A stretch of DNA of 7,745 nt from Acidobacteriota bacterium (GTDB taxonomy: Bacteria; Acidobacteriota; Terriglobia; Acidiferrales; UBA7541). Positions 1 to 6,585 of this stretch are shown here, one piece after another. The notes below the pieces were generated by a model that did no database searches, had not been told where the DNA came from, and saw only the letters and a list, made by a program, of their open reading frames with translations. The DNA is taken from contig JAGWRH010000222.1 of assembly GCA_028876695.1 (NCBI GenBank), positions 1 to 7,745 of the forward strand. The letters are read 5' to 3'. The position numbers and the translations under genes are program-made. Position 1 is the stretch's first letter; each line of letters opens with the position of its first letter.

Positions 1-523
1 CCCACGCCACGTCCGTCACCTGCCGGAATAGCCCATCCACCGGAGGCAGCGGCGGGCGCACATGTCTCAGCGGTCCGGTTCCTTCGTCGGACGCTTCCTG
101 CTTCCTCCCCAGCACCATCGTCACGCGCCCCGTTGGATTGAACTCGATCACCATGTCCGAGCCTTTATCCGTCACCCAGATGTTGTCGTGCGCATCCACC
201 TTCACCGTGTGCGCGTACGACCACGCGTACAAGTTATGTCCGATCTCGCGCACGTAGTTCCCGTTCGCGTCGAACTCCAGAAGTTGCGCGGCCGCCGCGC
301 CGTACGCCGGTCCCGTGGTGTTCCCGCGCGAAAACACAAATACGTGTCCTTTCGAATTCACCGCCACGCCGGAGACTTCCCCGAAATAAATATTCGGCGG
401 CAGCTTCAAAAAATCCGTAACCGAGCGGTACGGAATCTCCGGCGGGGTCGCGATCGGCTGCGCGGCCGCGGCGCCGCACGCCAACAACGCCACCATAACG
501 ACCGCGAAAGTCGCGCTCCTCAT
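1..523 (-). CDS. Secreted NHL-repeat beta-propeller protein, peptidyl-alpha-hydroxyglycine alpha-amidating lyase-like (partial, C-terminus off the window)
   Basis: The frame stays open from an ATG at 523 down to position 1, giving 174 residues with no stop, so the gene continues beyond the left edge. The start is supported by a strong purine-rich ribosome site (GGGGAGGGG) just upstream. Residues 1-22 look like a signal peptide (hydrophobic FAVVMVALLACGAAA, cleavage near AAA-QP). After it come NHL-type propeller repeats: about residues 50-95 (SGVAVNSKGHVFVFSRG, then LLEFDANGNYVREIG) and 105-139 (HTVKVDAHDNIWVTDKG, then IEFNPTGRVTMVLG), with a third starting near 166 (FRQVTDVAW). This repeat style, including the segment GRKQEASDEGTGPL, is that of proteins usually annotated as peptidyl-alpha-hydroxyglycine alpha-amidating lyase family or 6-bladed beta-propeller. 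In bacteria the actual substrate is generally unknown, so I would not claim lyase activity. It is transcribed divergently from the TIG-domain gene. Confidence 0.8.
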   Translation of the reverse strand, partial: MRSATFAVVMVALLACGAAAAQPIATPPEIPYRSVTDFLKLPPNIYFGEVSGVAVNSKGHVFVFSRGNTTGPAYGAAAAQLLEFDANGNYVREIGHNLYAWSYAHTVKVDAHDNIWVTDKGSDMVIEFNPTGRVTMVLGRKQEASDEGTGPLRHVRPPLPPVDGLFRQVTDVAW

Positions 524-601
524 CGTCCCCTCCCCATTCAAAATGAAATCTCGGCCCCCGTGTATCCGAACCTTCATTTTTCGCGCTCTCGGACGGCTGT
601 G

Positions 602-607
602 AGTATA
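602..607 (-). promoter_or_regulatory. Possible -10 element for the NHL protein gene
   Basis: On the minus strand this reads TATACT, a 5 of 6 match to the sigma70 -10. It would start transcription about 70 bases upstream of the ATG at 523. No -35-like hexamer lies 16-18 bases upstream, so support is weak. The VOC gene (7328-7336) has the same hexamer in a similar GC-rich setting. Confidence 0.25.
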
Positions 608-661
608 TCGCCGCGCGCAAATCGCCACCCGCATGGCAGCCCTTGTTTCGGAATTCCGGGT

Positions 662-690
662 TTGACTTTCGCGCTCCGCGGGCATATGTT
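662..690 (+). promoter_or_regulatory. Sigma70-like promoter upstream of the TIG/nuclease operon
   Basis: TTGACT (662-667, 5 of 6 to the -35 consensus) is followed after exactly 17 bases by TATGTT (685-690, 4 of 6 to the -10). The predicted start is near 697. An inverted repeat, CGGGC (679-683) and GCCCG (693-697), straddles the -10, with outer arms CCGC and GCGG. It could be an operator or an early RNA hairpin. The first gene begins 220 bases later, so either the leader is long or the promoter serves an unannotated RNA. Confidence 0.42.
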
Positions 691-915
691 TCGCCCGTAA
701 GCGGAAAAAGAGCCCGTGTGATCCAGCTTTTGTGGGTCGCGGTTTCACTGCTTTGTGCGACGAGCCTCTAGCGTTGTGTGTCGCGTCACTAGGCGCCACG
801 GTTCGCTCGTGTAAGTGACAGGGGCTGCGCGCCGCAGGCAACCCTCTGAAGCTCCGAATTGCGGTTCTCACGCTGGCTCTGAATCCGGACAAATTAGCGT
901 ATTGAGAGGTGGACC

Positions 916-1374
916 ATGGCTTCGACCCCTGCCCAAAGCCCTTATTCAGGCCGGTCTGCGCTCGCTTCGCCGGTCACTCCGTCCGCGCGACCGCTGCCGC
1001 GCGCCATCCTGCGTCGCGCTAAATCGACGCTGCTTCTGCTCGCTGGCACGCTCGCCCTGACTTCGTTCGCTCTCCTCGCCCCGCTGGCCGTGCGCGCGCA
1101 ATCCGATACGCCGCACATCAGCTCCGTCACTCCCACCGAAGGCAAGTGCCTGGATTCCATCACCATCTCCGGAGAAAATCTCGGCAAAGACAAAGTCGCC
1201 GCCGTCTTCCTCTCCGACGAAAAGCTCGATCACAAAGCCGTGGTCGTCGATCAGGAGAAGACCAAGATCGTGATCAAGGTGCCGAACGACTTGAAGCCCG
1301 GCGATTACAATATTTCCGTTCAGGAAGGCGGCGCCATCTACATCCAGCCGGTAATCTTCGTTGTGAAGACCTGA
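916..1374 (+). CDS. Small secreted IPT/TIG-domain protein
   Basis: This 152-residue protein starts at an ATG preceded by GAGAGGTGG, a good Shine-Dalgarno. The N-terminus is long and basic (about 36 residues with several Arg), followed by a hydrophobic stretch at about 38-59 and a signal peptidase site near VRA-QS at 59-63, so the mature protein is only about 90 residues. Residues 66-150 read as one IPT/TIG immunoglobulin-like fold: the typical opening ISSVTPTEGKCLDSITISGENLG, then VPNDLKPGDYNISV and a final beta strand PVIFVV. Such domains usually mediate binding or act as structural modules in surface and secreted proteins. No catalytic domain is attached. It lies 13 bases upstream of the S1/P1 nuclease gene, so co-transcription is likely. 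Its specific role is unknown. A shorter start would spare the odd N-terminal tail, but no internal Met is present. Confidence 0.78.
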   Translation: MASTPAQSPYSGRSALASPVTPSARPLPRAILRRAKSTLLLLAGTLALTSFALLAPLAVRAQSDTPHISSVTPTEGKCLDSITISGENLGKDKVAAVFLSDEKLDHKAVVVDQEKTKIVIKVPNDLKPGDYNISVQEGGAIYIQPVIFVVKT

Positions 1375-1387
1375 CGGTCCGGTCCAA

Positions 1388-2431
1388 GTGGCGAGAGAGA
1401 ATCACGAGGGACGGCTAAGGCTTCCCGGTCTGCGCCTACGCAAACCATTTCTCTTCTTGCTTGCTCTGGTCGCGCTCGCGTATGCCGCGTGCCCCTGCGC
1501 GCGAGCCTGGGGCTGCGAGGGGCACCAGATCATCGCATACATCGCCGAAGCGCATCTGAATCCTCGTGCGCGCTCGGCGGCGCTAAAAATCCTCTCTGCC
1601 AGCCCCATCGATCCGTCGCTTTCGCGCTATTGCCAACCGCGCAGCACCGATCCCTTCGTTGACGCCTCCACCTGGGCCGACGACATTCGCAGCGTCCGTC
1701 CGCAAACCGCCGCGTGGCACTTCATCGACATTCCCCGCTCCGCGCACCGTGGATCGCTCGCGCCCTATTGTCCGCCCGCCACCGGCTGCGTTGTCACCGC
1801 GCTCCAGGCGCAGCTCGCGATCCTCAAGAATCGCAAATCCTCCGCCGCCGCCCGCGCCGACGCGCTGCGCTTCATCATTCACTTCCTCGGCGACATCCAC
1901 CAGCCGCTCCACAACGCAACCAACAACGACCTGGGCGGCAATTGCATTCCCGTCGAGTTTCTCGGCAAGCTGCCTAAAGAAACTGAACCGTCGCGAGAAT
2001 CGTTCGATCCCAACCTCCACTGGGTCTGGGACGTCGGCATCATCAATCGTTCCGCCTACCCCGCGGTACCCGCAACCCGGCGCATTAACTTTCAGGATCG
2101 CGCGCGTGGCATCGCAGCCTACCTCGACCGAAAATATCGCGCACAAATTTCCGGCTGGGAATCCCAGCCAATCGACTTCCCCTCGTGGGCCTGGGAATCC
2201 CACTCGCTCGCTGATTCAGTCGCCTACGGCAAGCTCCCGCATCCAATTCCGATCGAGCCGCCGCGCTCCGTCAACTCTTGCGCCGATGACAACCACGTCG
2301 CGCTCCGCACGCTCCGCCTGCACGAAAATCTCGGCTACGCCTACCAGACCGGCGCCACGCCCGTCGTCGAAGCTCAGCTCGCCAAAGCCGCCGCCCGCCT
2401 CGCCGCGCTCCTGAACTCCCTCCTGCAGTAG
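1388..2431 (+). CDS. Secreted S1/P1-type zinc-dependent nuclease
   Basis: This 347-residue protein starts at GTG (1388), 13 bases after the TIG gene, with only a weak ribosome site, which fits translational coupling. A signal peptide covers residues 1-40 (hydrophobic 20-34, cleavage CARA-W). Cleavage there exposes Trp41, matching the family, whose mature N-terminal Trp is a zinc ligand. By spacing against P1 nuclease the remaining ligands are His46, Asp98 (in WADDIR), His111 (AWHFIDIP), His165, Asp169 and His175 (HFLGDIHQPLH), and His211 and Asp215 (HWVWD). The trinuclear zinc site therefore looks complete, and the enzyme should be active. Family members cleave single-stranded DNA and RNA and remove 3'-phosphates, outside the cytoplasm. 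Several extra cysteines (43, 82, 128, 134, 186, 298) could form disulfides. Likely role, by inference: degrading extracellular nucleic acid for phosphorus or nucleosides. Confidence 0.93.
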   Translation: MARENHEGRLRLPGLRLRKPFLFLLALVALAYAACPCARAWGCEGHQIIAYIAEAHLNPRARSAALKILSASPIDPSLSRYCQPRSTDPFVDASTWADDIRSVRPQTAAWHFIDIPRSAHRGSLAPYCPPATGCVVTALQAQLAILKNRKSSAAARADALRFIIHFLGDIHQPLHNATNNDLGGNCIPVEFLGKLPKETEPSRESFDPNLHWVWDVGIINRSAYPAVPATRRINFQDRARGIAAYLDRKYRAQISGWESQPIDFPSWAWESHSLADSVAYGKLPHPIPIEPPRSVNSCADDNHVALRTLRLHENLGYAYQTGATPVVEAQLAKAAARLAALLNSLLQ

Positions 2432-2486
2432 CAAGCGCCCCCCGTCAATTCCGAAATACCCGTGCGGCGAACGAGCGCGTGCCGCT

Positions 2487-3296
2487 CTATCCTCCCGTCG
2501 CAAATCCCGGAAACAGCGTCATCCCGCCATCGACGAACAACGTCGTCCCCTGCACGTAATCCGAATCATCCGACGCGAGCCACACCGCCGCGCGCCCGAT
2601 ATCGTCCGGCTGCCCGATGCGCTGATCGGGAATCAGCGTCATCAAACTTCTGAGCGCCTGCGGCGTGTCCCACGCGCTTCGATTGATGGGCGTCTGGATC
2701 GCGCCCGGCGCGATCGCGTTCACTCGGATTTTGTGCGGCGCCAGTTCCTGTGCCATGGTCTGCATCAGCATCCGGACGCCGCCTTTGCTCGTCGCGTAAT
2801 TCGCGTGCCCGGCCCACGGAATCTCCTGGTGCACCGAGCTCATGCAAATGATCTTTCCCGCCGCCTTGGACACCTCCGGCCGCGGCCCTCGCCGGATGAA
2901 TTCCCGCGCCGCCTCGCGCGCGCACAAAAACTGCCCGGTTAAATTCACGGTGATCACGTGGTTCCATTTCTGCAGCGTCATTTCCGTGAACGGCGCGTCG
3001 TCCTGCAAGCCCGCATTGGCGCACAATATATCGACGGTTCCGAACGCGCGGATCGCCGCCGCGTACATCGCCTGCACCTCCGCCTCGTTCGAAACGTCCG
3101 CCCGCACCCCGATCGCCTCGCCGCCGCGTTTCTTGATGTCCTCGACGATCGCATTCGTCGCCTCTTCGTGCGCCACCCAATTGATCGCGACCTTGGCTCC
3201 CGCATCTGCGAAACATCGCGCCACCGCCTCGCCGATTCCCGAATTCGCGCCGGTCACCAGAGCCGCCTGCCCTGCCAATGGTTTCTCCCGCATCAT
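2487..3296 (-). CDS. SDR-family oxidoreductase, glucose 1-dehydrogenase-like
   Basis: This is a 269-residue classical short-chain dehydrogenase. Nucleotide binding: TGANSGIG at 15-22, the acidic DVS turn at 67-69 and CANAG at 92-96. The catalytic tetrad is Asn118, Ser154 (MSSVH), Tyr167 and Lys171 (YATSK). The segments MSSVHQEIPW, GAIQTPIN and the C-terminal FVDGGMTLFPGF closely follow Bacillus glucose 1-dehydrogenase (NAD(P)-dependent oxidation of beta-D-glucose to gluconolactone), and length matches that family (about 261). The Arg after the second strand in the Bacillus enzyme (NYR) is Val here (NWV), so cofactor preference may differ. Substrate is inferred and could be another sugar or polyol. 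Two adjacent ATGs (3296 and 3293) follow GGGAGAGGA; the second has better spacing. It is convergent with the nuclease gene (55 bases between stops) and divergent from the amidase. Cytoplasmic. Confidence 0.93.
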   Translation of the reverse strand: MMREKPLAGQAALVTGANSGIGEAVARCFADAGAKVAINWVAHEEATNAIVEDIKKRGGEAIGVRADVSNEAEVQAMYAAAIRAFGTVDILCANAGLQDDAPFTEMTLQKWNHVITVNLTGQFLCAREAAREFIRRGPRPEVSKAAGKIICMSSVHQEIPWAGHANYATSKGGVRMLMQTMAQELAPHKIRVNAIAPGAIQTPINRSAWDTPQALRSLMTLIPDQRIGQPDDIGRAAVWLASDDSDYVQGTTLFVDGGMTLFPGFATGG

Positions 3297-3618
3297 TCCT
3301 CTCCCGCGTTATAAATTGGATTTGTTCCGCATCTGCTTCTGACTTTGATCGTGACTCTGATTTAGACTTCTGCCGTTGATTTTCGATTTTGTCTGTGTAT
3401 CCGCGGGTGCCCTATGCCCGATTCTTGACCGAGGAGATTTTGCCTCTTGCGCGTTCCAAAGTCTGCTTCGCCAGTCGCGACAACCTCGCTCCTCATCCAT
3501 TCTATTCCCGCCCATTCCCGCTGATGTAAACTCTCGCGTGGGCGCCCGCTCTCGATTTTCGAGTGTTGGGATTTTGTTTGCCGTGACCGGCCAAGGGCTC
3601 GTTTTCACGAGGTGAACC
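3297..3618. other. Divergent intergenic region between the SDR and amidase genes
   Basis: These 322 bases hold the 5' regions of both flanking genes. About 3310-3420 is clearly richer in A+T than the surroundings. Short frames on both strands have biased, low-complexity translations and no family resemblance, so I do not call them. I see two near-identical 10-base direct repeats at 3340-3361 but no convincing -35/-10 pair for either gene. The amidase ribosome site GAGGTGA lies at 3609-3615. Confidence 0.5.
3340..3361. repeat. Pair of short direct repeats, 12-base period
   Basis: TGACTTTGAT (3340-3349) and TGACTCTGAT (3352-3361) match at 9 of 10 positions and start 12 bases apart, about one helical turn. 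They sit about 45-65 bases upstream of the SDR start in an A+T-richer patch. A direct-repeat regulator site is possible, but so is chance. Confidence 0.3.
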
Positions 3619-5121
3619 ATGAATCCATCCGTAAACGCAGCTCAGCCGGGCGTATTTTCGAGCGCGCTCGCCTTCTGTTCCGCACTCGATGCCGCCGGCG
3701 CCATCCGCGCCAAAAAAATCTCGTCGCTCGAATTGACGCGCTACACCTTCGAGCGCATCGAGCGCCACAATCCCGCGCTCAACGCCTTCGTCTATCAGCT
3801 CAAGGATTCCGCCCTCGCCCAGGCCCGCCAAGCCGACGAAGCCCTGGCCCGCGACGAAGCCTCCGGCGTTTTCCACGGAGTTCCGATCCAGGTGAAGGAA
3901 AGTTTCGCCGTCGCCGGCCAGCCCTGCACGTGGGGCATTCGCTCTCTAAAAGACGCGCGCCCGCCCCAAAACTCCGCTGCCGTCGAACGTCTTCTGGGCG
4001 CGGGCGCAATCCTTCTCGGCGCCACCAACGTTCCCGTCAATCTCAGCGACTGGCAATCCTACAATCCGATCTACGGCGCCACGAACAATCCTTGGGATTT
4101 GAATCGCACGCCCGGTGGTTCGTCCGGAGGCGCTGCCGCCGCCATTGCCGGGGGCCTTGGCTATCTCACCGTGGGCAGTGATATTGGCGGCTCGATCCGC
4201 ATTCCGTCGCATTTCTGCGGCATCTATGGACACAAGCCCACCCAAGATCTCATCAACCAGCGAGGCCATCAGCCCGGCGGCGTCCCCGGACTCGCAGGCG
4301 GTTCTACCTTGCTTGCCGTTGCCGGCCCGATGGCGCGCAGCGCCAAAGATTTGCTTGCCGCGTTGAAAGTTCTGGGCGGACCGGAAGGCGCCGAGGCCAA
4401 AGCGTGGACGTGGGAGCTTCCGCCGCCGCGCGCGCAAAAGCTCGGCGATTTCCGGATCGGCTACGTCCTCGACGACCCGTTCGCCCCTCTCGCACCCGAC
4501 GTTCGCGCCGCCCTCGAAAACACTCTCGAAAACCTCCGTCGCGCAGGCGCGCGGCTAACGCCCGGATGGCCCGCCCCGGCCGGTAGCGGACGATTCGAGC
4601 CCGCGGTGATGCTCGAAACCTATCGCTACATGCTCAACGCGTTCTTCATCAGCCGCTCGCCTGAACCGGTCAAGAAGGCGCTCCGCGCTGAATTTGAAAG
4701 GGTCGCCGGACCGGCCGCCGCCGAAGCGCTGGGATCGCTTCCCTATTGGCAGGAACAGATCATGCGTCGGCTGGAATTTCGCGCTCTGTGGCAAAACTAC
4801 TTCAATGAATTTGACGTCTTCCTCTCGCCGGTCGCGTTCACCGTTGCGTTTCCCCACGACCACAGCGAGCCGCAAAGCGCCCGCCGCATCGCCACCGCCG
4901 CGGGTCCGCGCAAATATTCCGAAGTGCTCAACTGGATGTTCGCCGCGTCTCTGTCGGGCTGCCCCGCCACCGTCGCTCCCGTCGGCCGCGCCGAAAGTGG
5001 CTTGCCAGTGGGAATCCAAATCATGGGCCCGATCTGGGAGGACGCAACACCGCTCGCCTTTGCCGATGCGCTCGCGCTGGAATTCGGCGGCTACTCTCCC
5101 CCGCCCGGCTTTGCCAGCTGA
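3619..5121 (+). CDS. Amidase-signature-family hydrolase
   Basis: This 500-residue protein starts at an ATG three bases after GAGGTGA, an excellent ribosome site. It has the amidase-signature Ser-cisSer-Lys triad: Lys93 (IQVKES), Ser168 in the Gly/Ser loop TPGGSSGGAAAA (165-176) and nucleophile Ser192 in VGSDIGGSIRIP (185-196). The spacings of 75 and 24 residues equal those of fatty acid amide hydrolase and other members. Downstream motifs GIYGHKPT (201-208) and VAGPMARS are also typical, and the length is normal. The family hydrolyses amide bonds (aliphatic or aryl amides, nylon oligomers, or tRNA-linked Glu in GatA). No gatB or gatC is adjacent and the gene does not look like gatA, so I read it as a stand-alone amidase of unknown substrate. 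No signal peptide, so probably cytoplasmic. The TonB_C gene follows 48 bases later on the same strand. Confidence 0.93.
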   Translation: MNPSVNAAQPGVFSSALAFCSALDAAGAIRAKKISSLELTRYTFERIERHNPALNAFVYQLKDSALAQARQADEALARDEASGVFHGVPIQVKESFAVAGQPCTWGIRSLKDARPPQNSAAVERLLGAGAILLGATNVPVNLSDWQSYNPIYGATNNPWDLNRTPGGSSGGAAAAIAGGLGYLTVGSDIGGSIRIPSHFCGIYGHKPTQDLINQRGHQPGGVPGLAGGSTLLAVAGPMARSAKDLLAALKVLGGPEGAEAKAWTWELPPPRAQKLGDFRIGYVLDDPFAPLAPDVRAALENTLENLRRAGARLTPGWPAPAGSGRFEPAVMLETYRYMLNAFFISRSPEPVKKALRAEFERVAGPAAAEALGSLPYWQEQIMRRLEFRALWQNYFNEFDVFLSPVAFTVAFPHDHSEPQSARRIATAAGPRKYSEVLNWMFAASLSGCPATVAPVGRAESGLPVGIQIMGPIWEDATPLAFADALALEFGGYSPPPGFAS

Positions 5122-5132
5122 TTCCTCACGAT

Positions 5133-5142
5133 GTGTTACTAT
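5133..5142 (+). promoter_or_regulatory. Possible extended -10 promoter for the FlgO-like/TonB_C gene
   Basis: The sequence GTGTTACTAT contains TG-T-TACTAT, an extended -10 arrangement (hexamer 5137-5142). A start near 5149 would leave a leader of about 21 bases with the ribosome site GAGGTAA (5158-5164). A TTGCCA at 5111-5116 is 20 bases upstream of the hexamer, longer than ideal. It suggests the gene can be transcribed separately from the amidase. Confidence 0.33.
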
Positions 5143-5169
5143 TGCCGCATTTCGCGCGAGGTAAACTGC

Positions 5170-6042
5170 ATGGCTGTCAATCGGAACCGGCGGACAACCG
5201 CCCGTTTGCTCGTTCCGGCCCTCCTGTGCCTCGCATTGCTCGCATCAGCGCCGCGGCTGTCCGCGCAGTGGCCGGACTTAGGCGCAGCTGCCGCGCAACT
5301 CGGCCACGCCATCGACCATTCGAAATGCCGTACCGTCGCCGTGCTCGACCTTGCCGGCCCAGGCGATAAGGTCACGGGACTCGGTGCAGCCCTTTCAAAT
5401 GGCCTAAGTACCGCAATGTCTAAGGAGGATCCGACACTTCAAGTGATCGACCGCGCCCACATCGCGGTCGCGCGGCTCGCCAACGACTACCCGCCAACCA
5501 TCGTTATCGATCACGGATCCGCGATGATGTTCGGCCAAGAATTGGGCGCTGACGCAGTCATAACCGGATCAGTGTCTGTCAGCAAGGGAAAGACTCTGCA
5601 TATTCAACTGGATGCGTATCGCGTTGGTGTTGATAAGGACCGCCGCATTGCCGTTCAGCACCTGACTGCTCCGATGAGTACGGACATGGCTGAAATCGCG
5701 GCCAAGCAGCTCCGCTTAGACGCCGATACACCTCCAGCCATCAAAAGTTATTTTCCTGTGAATTCACCTGGATTTACTCTGCCGCGCTGCTTATCCTGCC
5801 CGTCAGCCGCATACACTGAGCAGGCGTTGCATCGGCGCGTCCAAGGCGTTGTGAAATTGATGGCAGTCGTGAGTACGGATGGCCGCATCTCGAAGGCTGC
5901 AGTTTTGGAAGGCTTACCGGGAGGTCTGACGGCGCAAGCAATCAACGTCGCTAGGCAATGGCGGTTAACGCCGGCAAAAACGCCCGACGGCAAACCGATC
6001 GCCGCCCGTCAAATCATCGAACCGCAGTTCGAAGTCTATTGA
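5170..6042 (+). CDS. Secreted or membrane-anchored FlgO/TolB-like protein with TonB C-terminal domain
   Basis: I place the start at the ATG at 5170 (290 residues). GAGGTAA sits five bases upstream and a typical signal peptide follows. An ATG at 5131 would add 13 unlikely residues and lacks a ribosome site. Residues 1-32 are a signal peptide (basic RNRRTTAR, hydrophobic LLVPALLCLALLASA, site near LSA-Q). Residues about 53-160 resemble FlgO/CsgG/TolB-N-like domains: TVAVLDLAG, GLGAALSNGLSTAM, VIDRAHIA and LGADAVITGSVSV. Residues about 210-290 are a TonB C-terminal fold: QGVVKLMAVVSTDGRI, then INVARQWRLTPAKTPDGKPI. The Pro-rich spacer and uncleaved N-terminal anchor of classical TonB are missing, so energy transduction to outer-membrane receptors is doubtful; a periplasmic binding or assembly role is an alternative. 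Base composition (about 47-60 percent GC in lines I counted) is lower than in the amidase, hinting at a different history. Confidence 0.85.
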   Translation: MAVNRNRRTTARLLVPALLCLALLASAPRLSAQWPDLGAAAAQLGHAIDHSKCRTVAVLDLAGPGDKVTGLGAALSNGLSTAMSKEDPTLQVIDRAHIAVARLANDYPPTIVIDHGSAMMFGQELGADAVITGSVSVSKGKTLHIQLDAYRVGVDKDRRIAVQHLTAPMSTDMAEIAAKQLRLDADTPPAIKSYFPVNSPGFTLPRCLSCPSAAYTEQALHRRVQGVVKLMAVVSTDGRISKAAVLEGLPGGLTAQAINVARQWRLTPAKTPDGKPIAARQIIEPQFEVY

Positions 6043-6096
6043 CGCTGCGTGCAATTCCGGCTTGTCGGGTTTACGCGAGTCCTCAACCATCTGTCG

Positions 6097-6130
6097 GCGC
6101 GCCCGAAGCGCGCAGTAGCTGCGCCGCTAC
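6097..6130. terminator. Two adjacent hairpins between convergent genes
   Basis: GCGCGC (6097-6102) pairs with GCGCGC (6108-6113) around a 5-base loop, and GTAGC (6115-6119) pairs with GCTAC (6126-6130) around a 6-base loop. They lie between the stop of the TonB_C gene and the stop of the PilZ gene, where a bidirectional terminator would be expected. The second hairpin overlaps the PilZ stop codon. No T-run follows on either strand, so this is weak as an intrinsic terminator. Confidence 0.28.
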
Positions 6131-6492
6131 ATTCGGCCGGTGCGCTGCAGCGGAGGAAAGTAAATCTCCCAGAAACCGATGGCTTGTCGGGTGAACTCCA
6201 CGCCCACTTTCCACTTCCCGTTTTCGCCCCCGCCGATGTTCACCACGCGACACTCCTGCTCCTGCCGCGTGTTCTTGTTCTCGATCAGCAGCGTCTGCCG
6301 CTCTTGCACCAGCGAACTCAGCAACACCAGTGCGCCATTGGCATTCAGCGATAAAGTGCGCGTCAATTCGCGGAAAGGCTCGCCCGACATGTTCTTCCCA
6401 TGGACCAGCACCGGAACCGACAGCCCCAGGCGCTTGCTCCTTCGCAATCGTCTGCTCGGATTAATCTGACTCACAGGCACAGTGGATGACAT
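6127..6492 (-). CDS. Short PilZ-domain protein
   Basis: From the ATG at 6492 this is 121 residues; a GTG at 6531 would add 13 residues but has no ribosome site. Neither start is strongly supported (GTGGGGG precedes the ATG). The protein is a single PilZ-type beta barrel: the Arg-rich RRLRRSKR at 14-21 supplies the RxxxR c-di-GMP contact (Arg17 and Arg21), followed by strands LSVPVLVHG, FRELTRTLSLNANGALVLL, the LLIENK segment, and WKVGVEFT near the end. The second PilZ motif, normally [D/N]xSxxG, is here TLSLNANG: the acidic or Asn position is Thr and the Gly is shifted. Short PilZ proteins with such changes are common in acidobacteria (from memory). c-di-GMP binding is therefore possible but not assured. 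No membrane segment; cytoplasmic. It faces the TonB_C gene tail to tail. Confidence 0.82.
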   Translation of the reverse strand: MSSTVPVSQINPSRRLRRSKRLGLSVPVLVHGKNMSGEPFRELTRTLSLNANGALVLLSSLVQERQTLLIENKNTRQEQECRVVNIGGGENGKWKVGVEFTRQAIGFWEIYFPPLQRTGRM

Positions 6493-6585
6493 GCCCCCAC
6501 GATACCTGTCGCCCCGGCATCGGATAATCACCGAAAAGCGCTATTAGGCTAGTACGAAAGTCCCGACCGCGATTAATCCCGCTAC

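Larger units (their letters stand above)
524..915. other. Divergent intergenic region between the NHL protein and the TIG operon
   Basis: These 392 bases lie between two divergently oriented secreted-protein genes. Open frames here look like noise: they lack family features and overlap the well-supported minus-strand gene. What I can see is a sigma70-like promoter on the plus strand (662-690), an inverted repeat overlapping its -10 (679-697), a possible -10 for the minus-strand gene (602-607), and the two ribosome sites at the edges. The 220 bases from the predicted plus start (about 697) to the ATG at 916 form an unusually long leader with no recognisable riboswitch. Confidence 0.6.

Noticed and set aside
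62..700. 212-codon plus-strand open frame
   Set aside because: It is Arg/His-rich with no family features and overlaps the minus-strand NHL gene, whose translation has a signal peptide and propeller repeats.
2464..2485. GCGGC/GCCGC hairpin between the convergent nuclease and SDR genes as a terminator
   Set aside because: Only five pairs with a 12-base loop and no T-run.
3308..3313. TATAAC on the minus strand as a -10 for the SDR gene
   Set aside because: The hexamer is a good match, but it would start transcription about five bases before the ATG, excluding the ribosome site, and no -35 is present.
3309..3620. 103-codon minus-strand open frame in the SDR-amidase gap
   Set aside because: Composition is low-complexity (Arg, Ser, Gln, Lys), there is no recognisable domain and no good ribosome site, and it runs through the amidase promoter region.
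3612..4181. Overlapping plus-strand frame inside the amidase start
   Set aside because: It is an Arg-rich shadow of the amidase, whose frame has the full catalytic triad.
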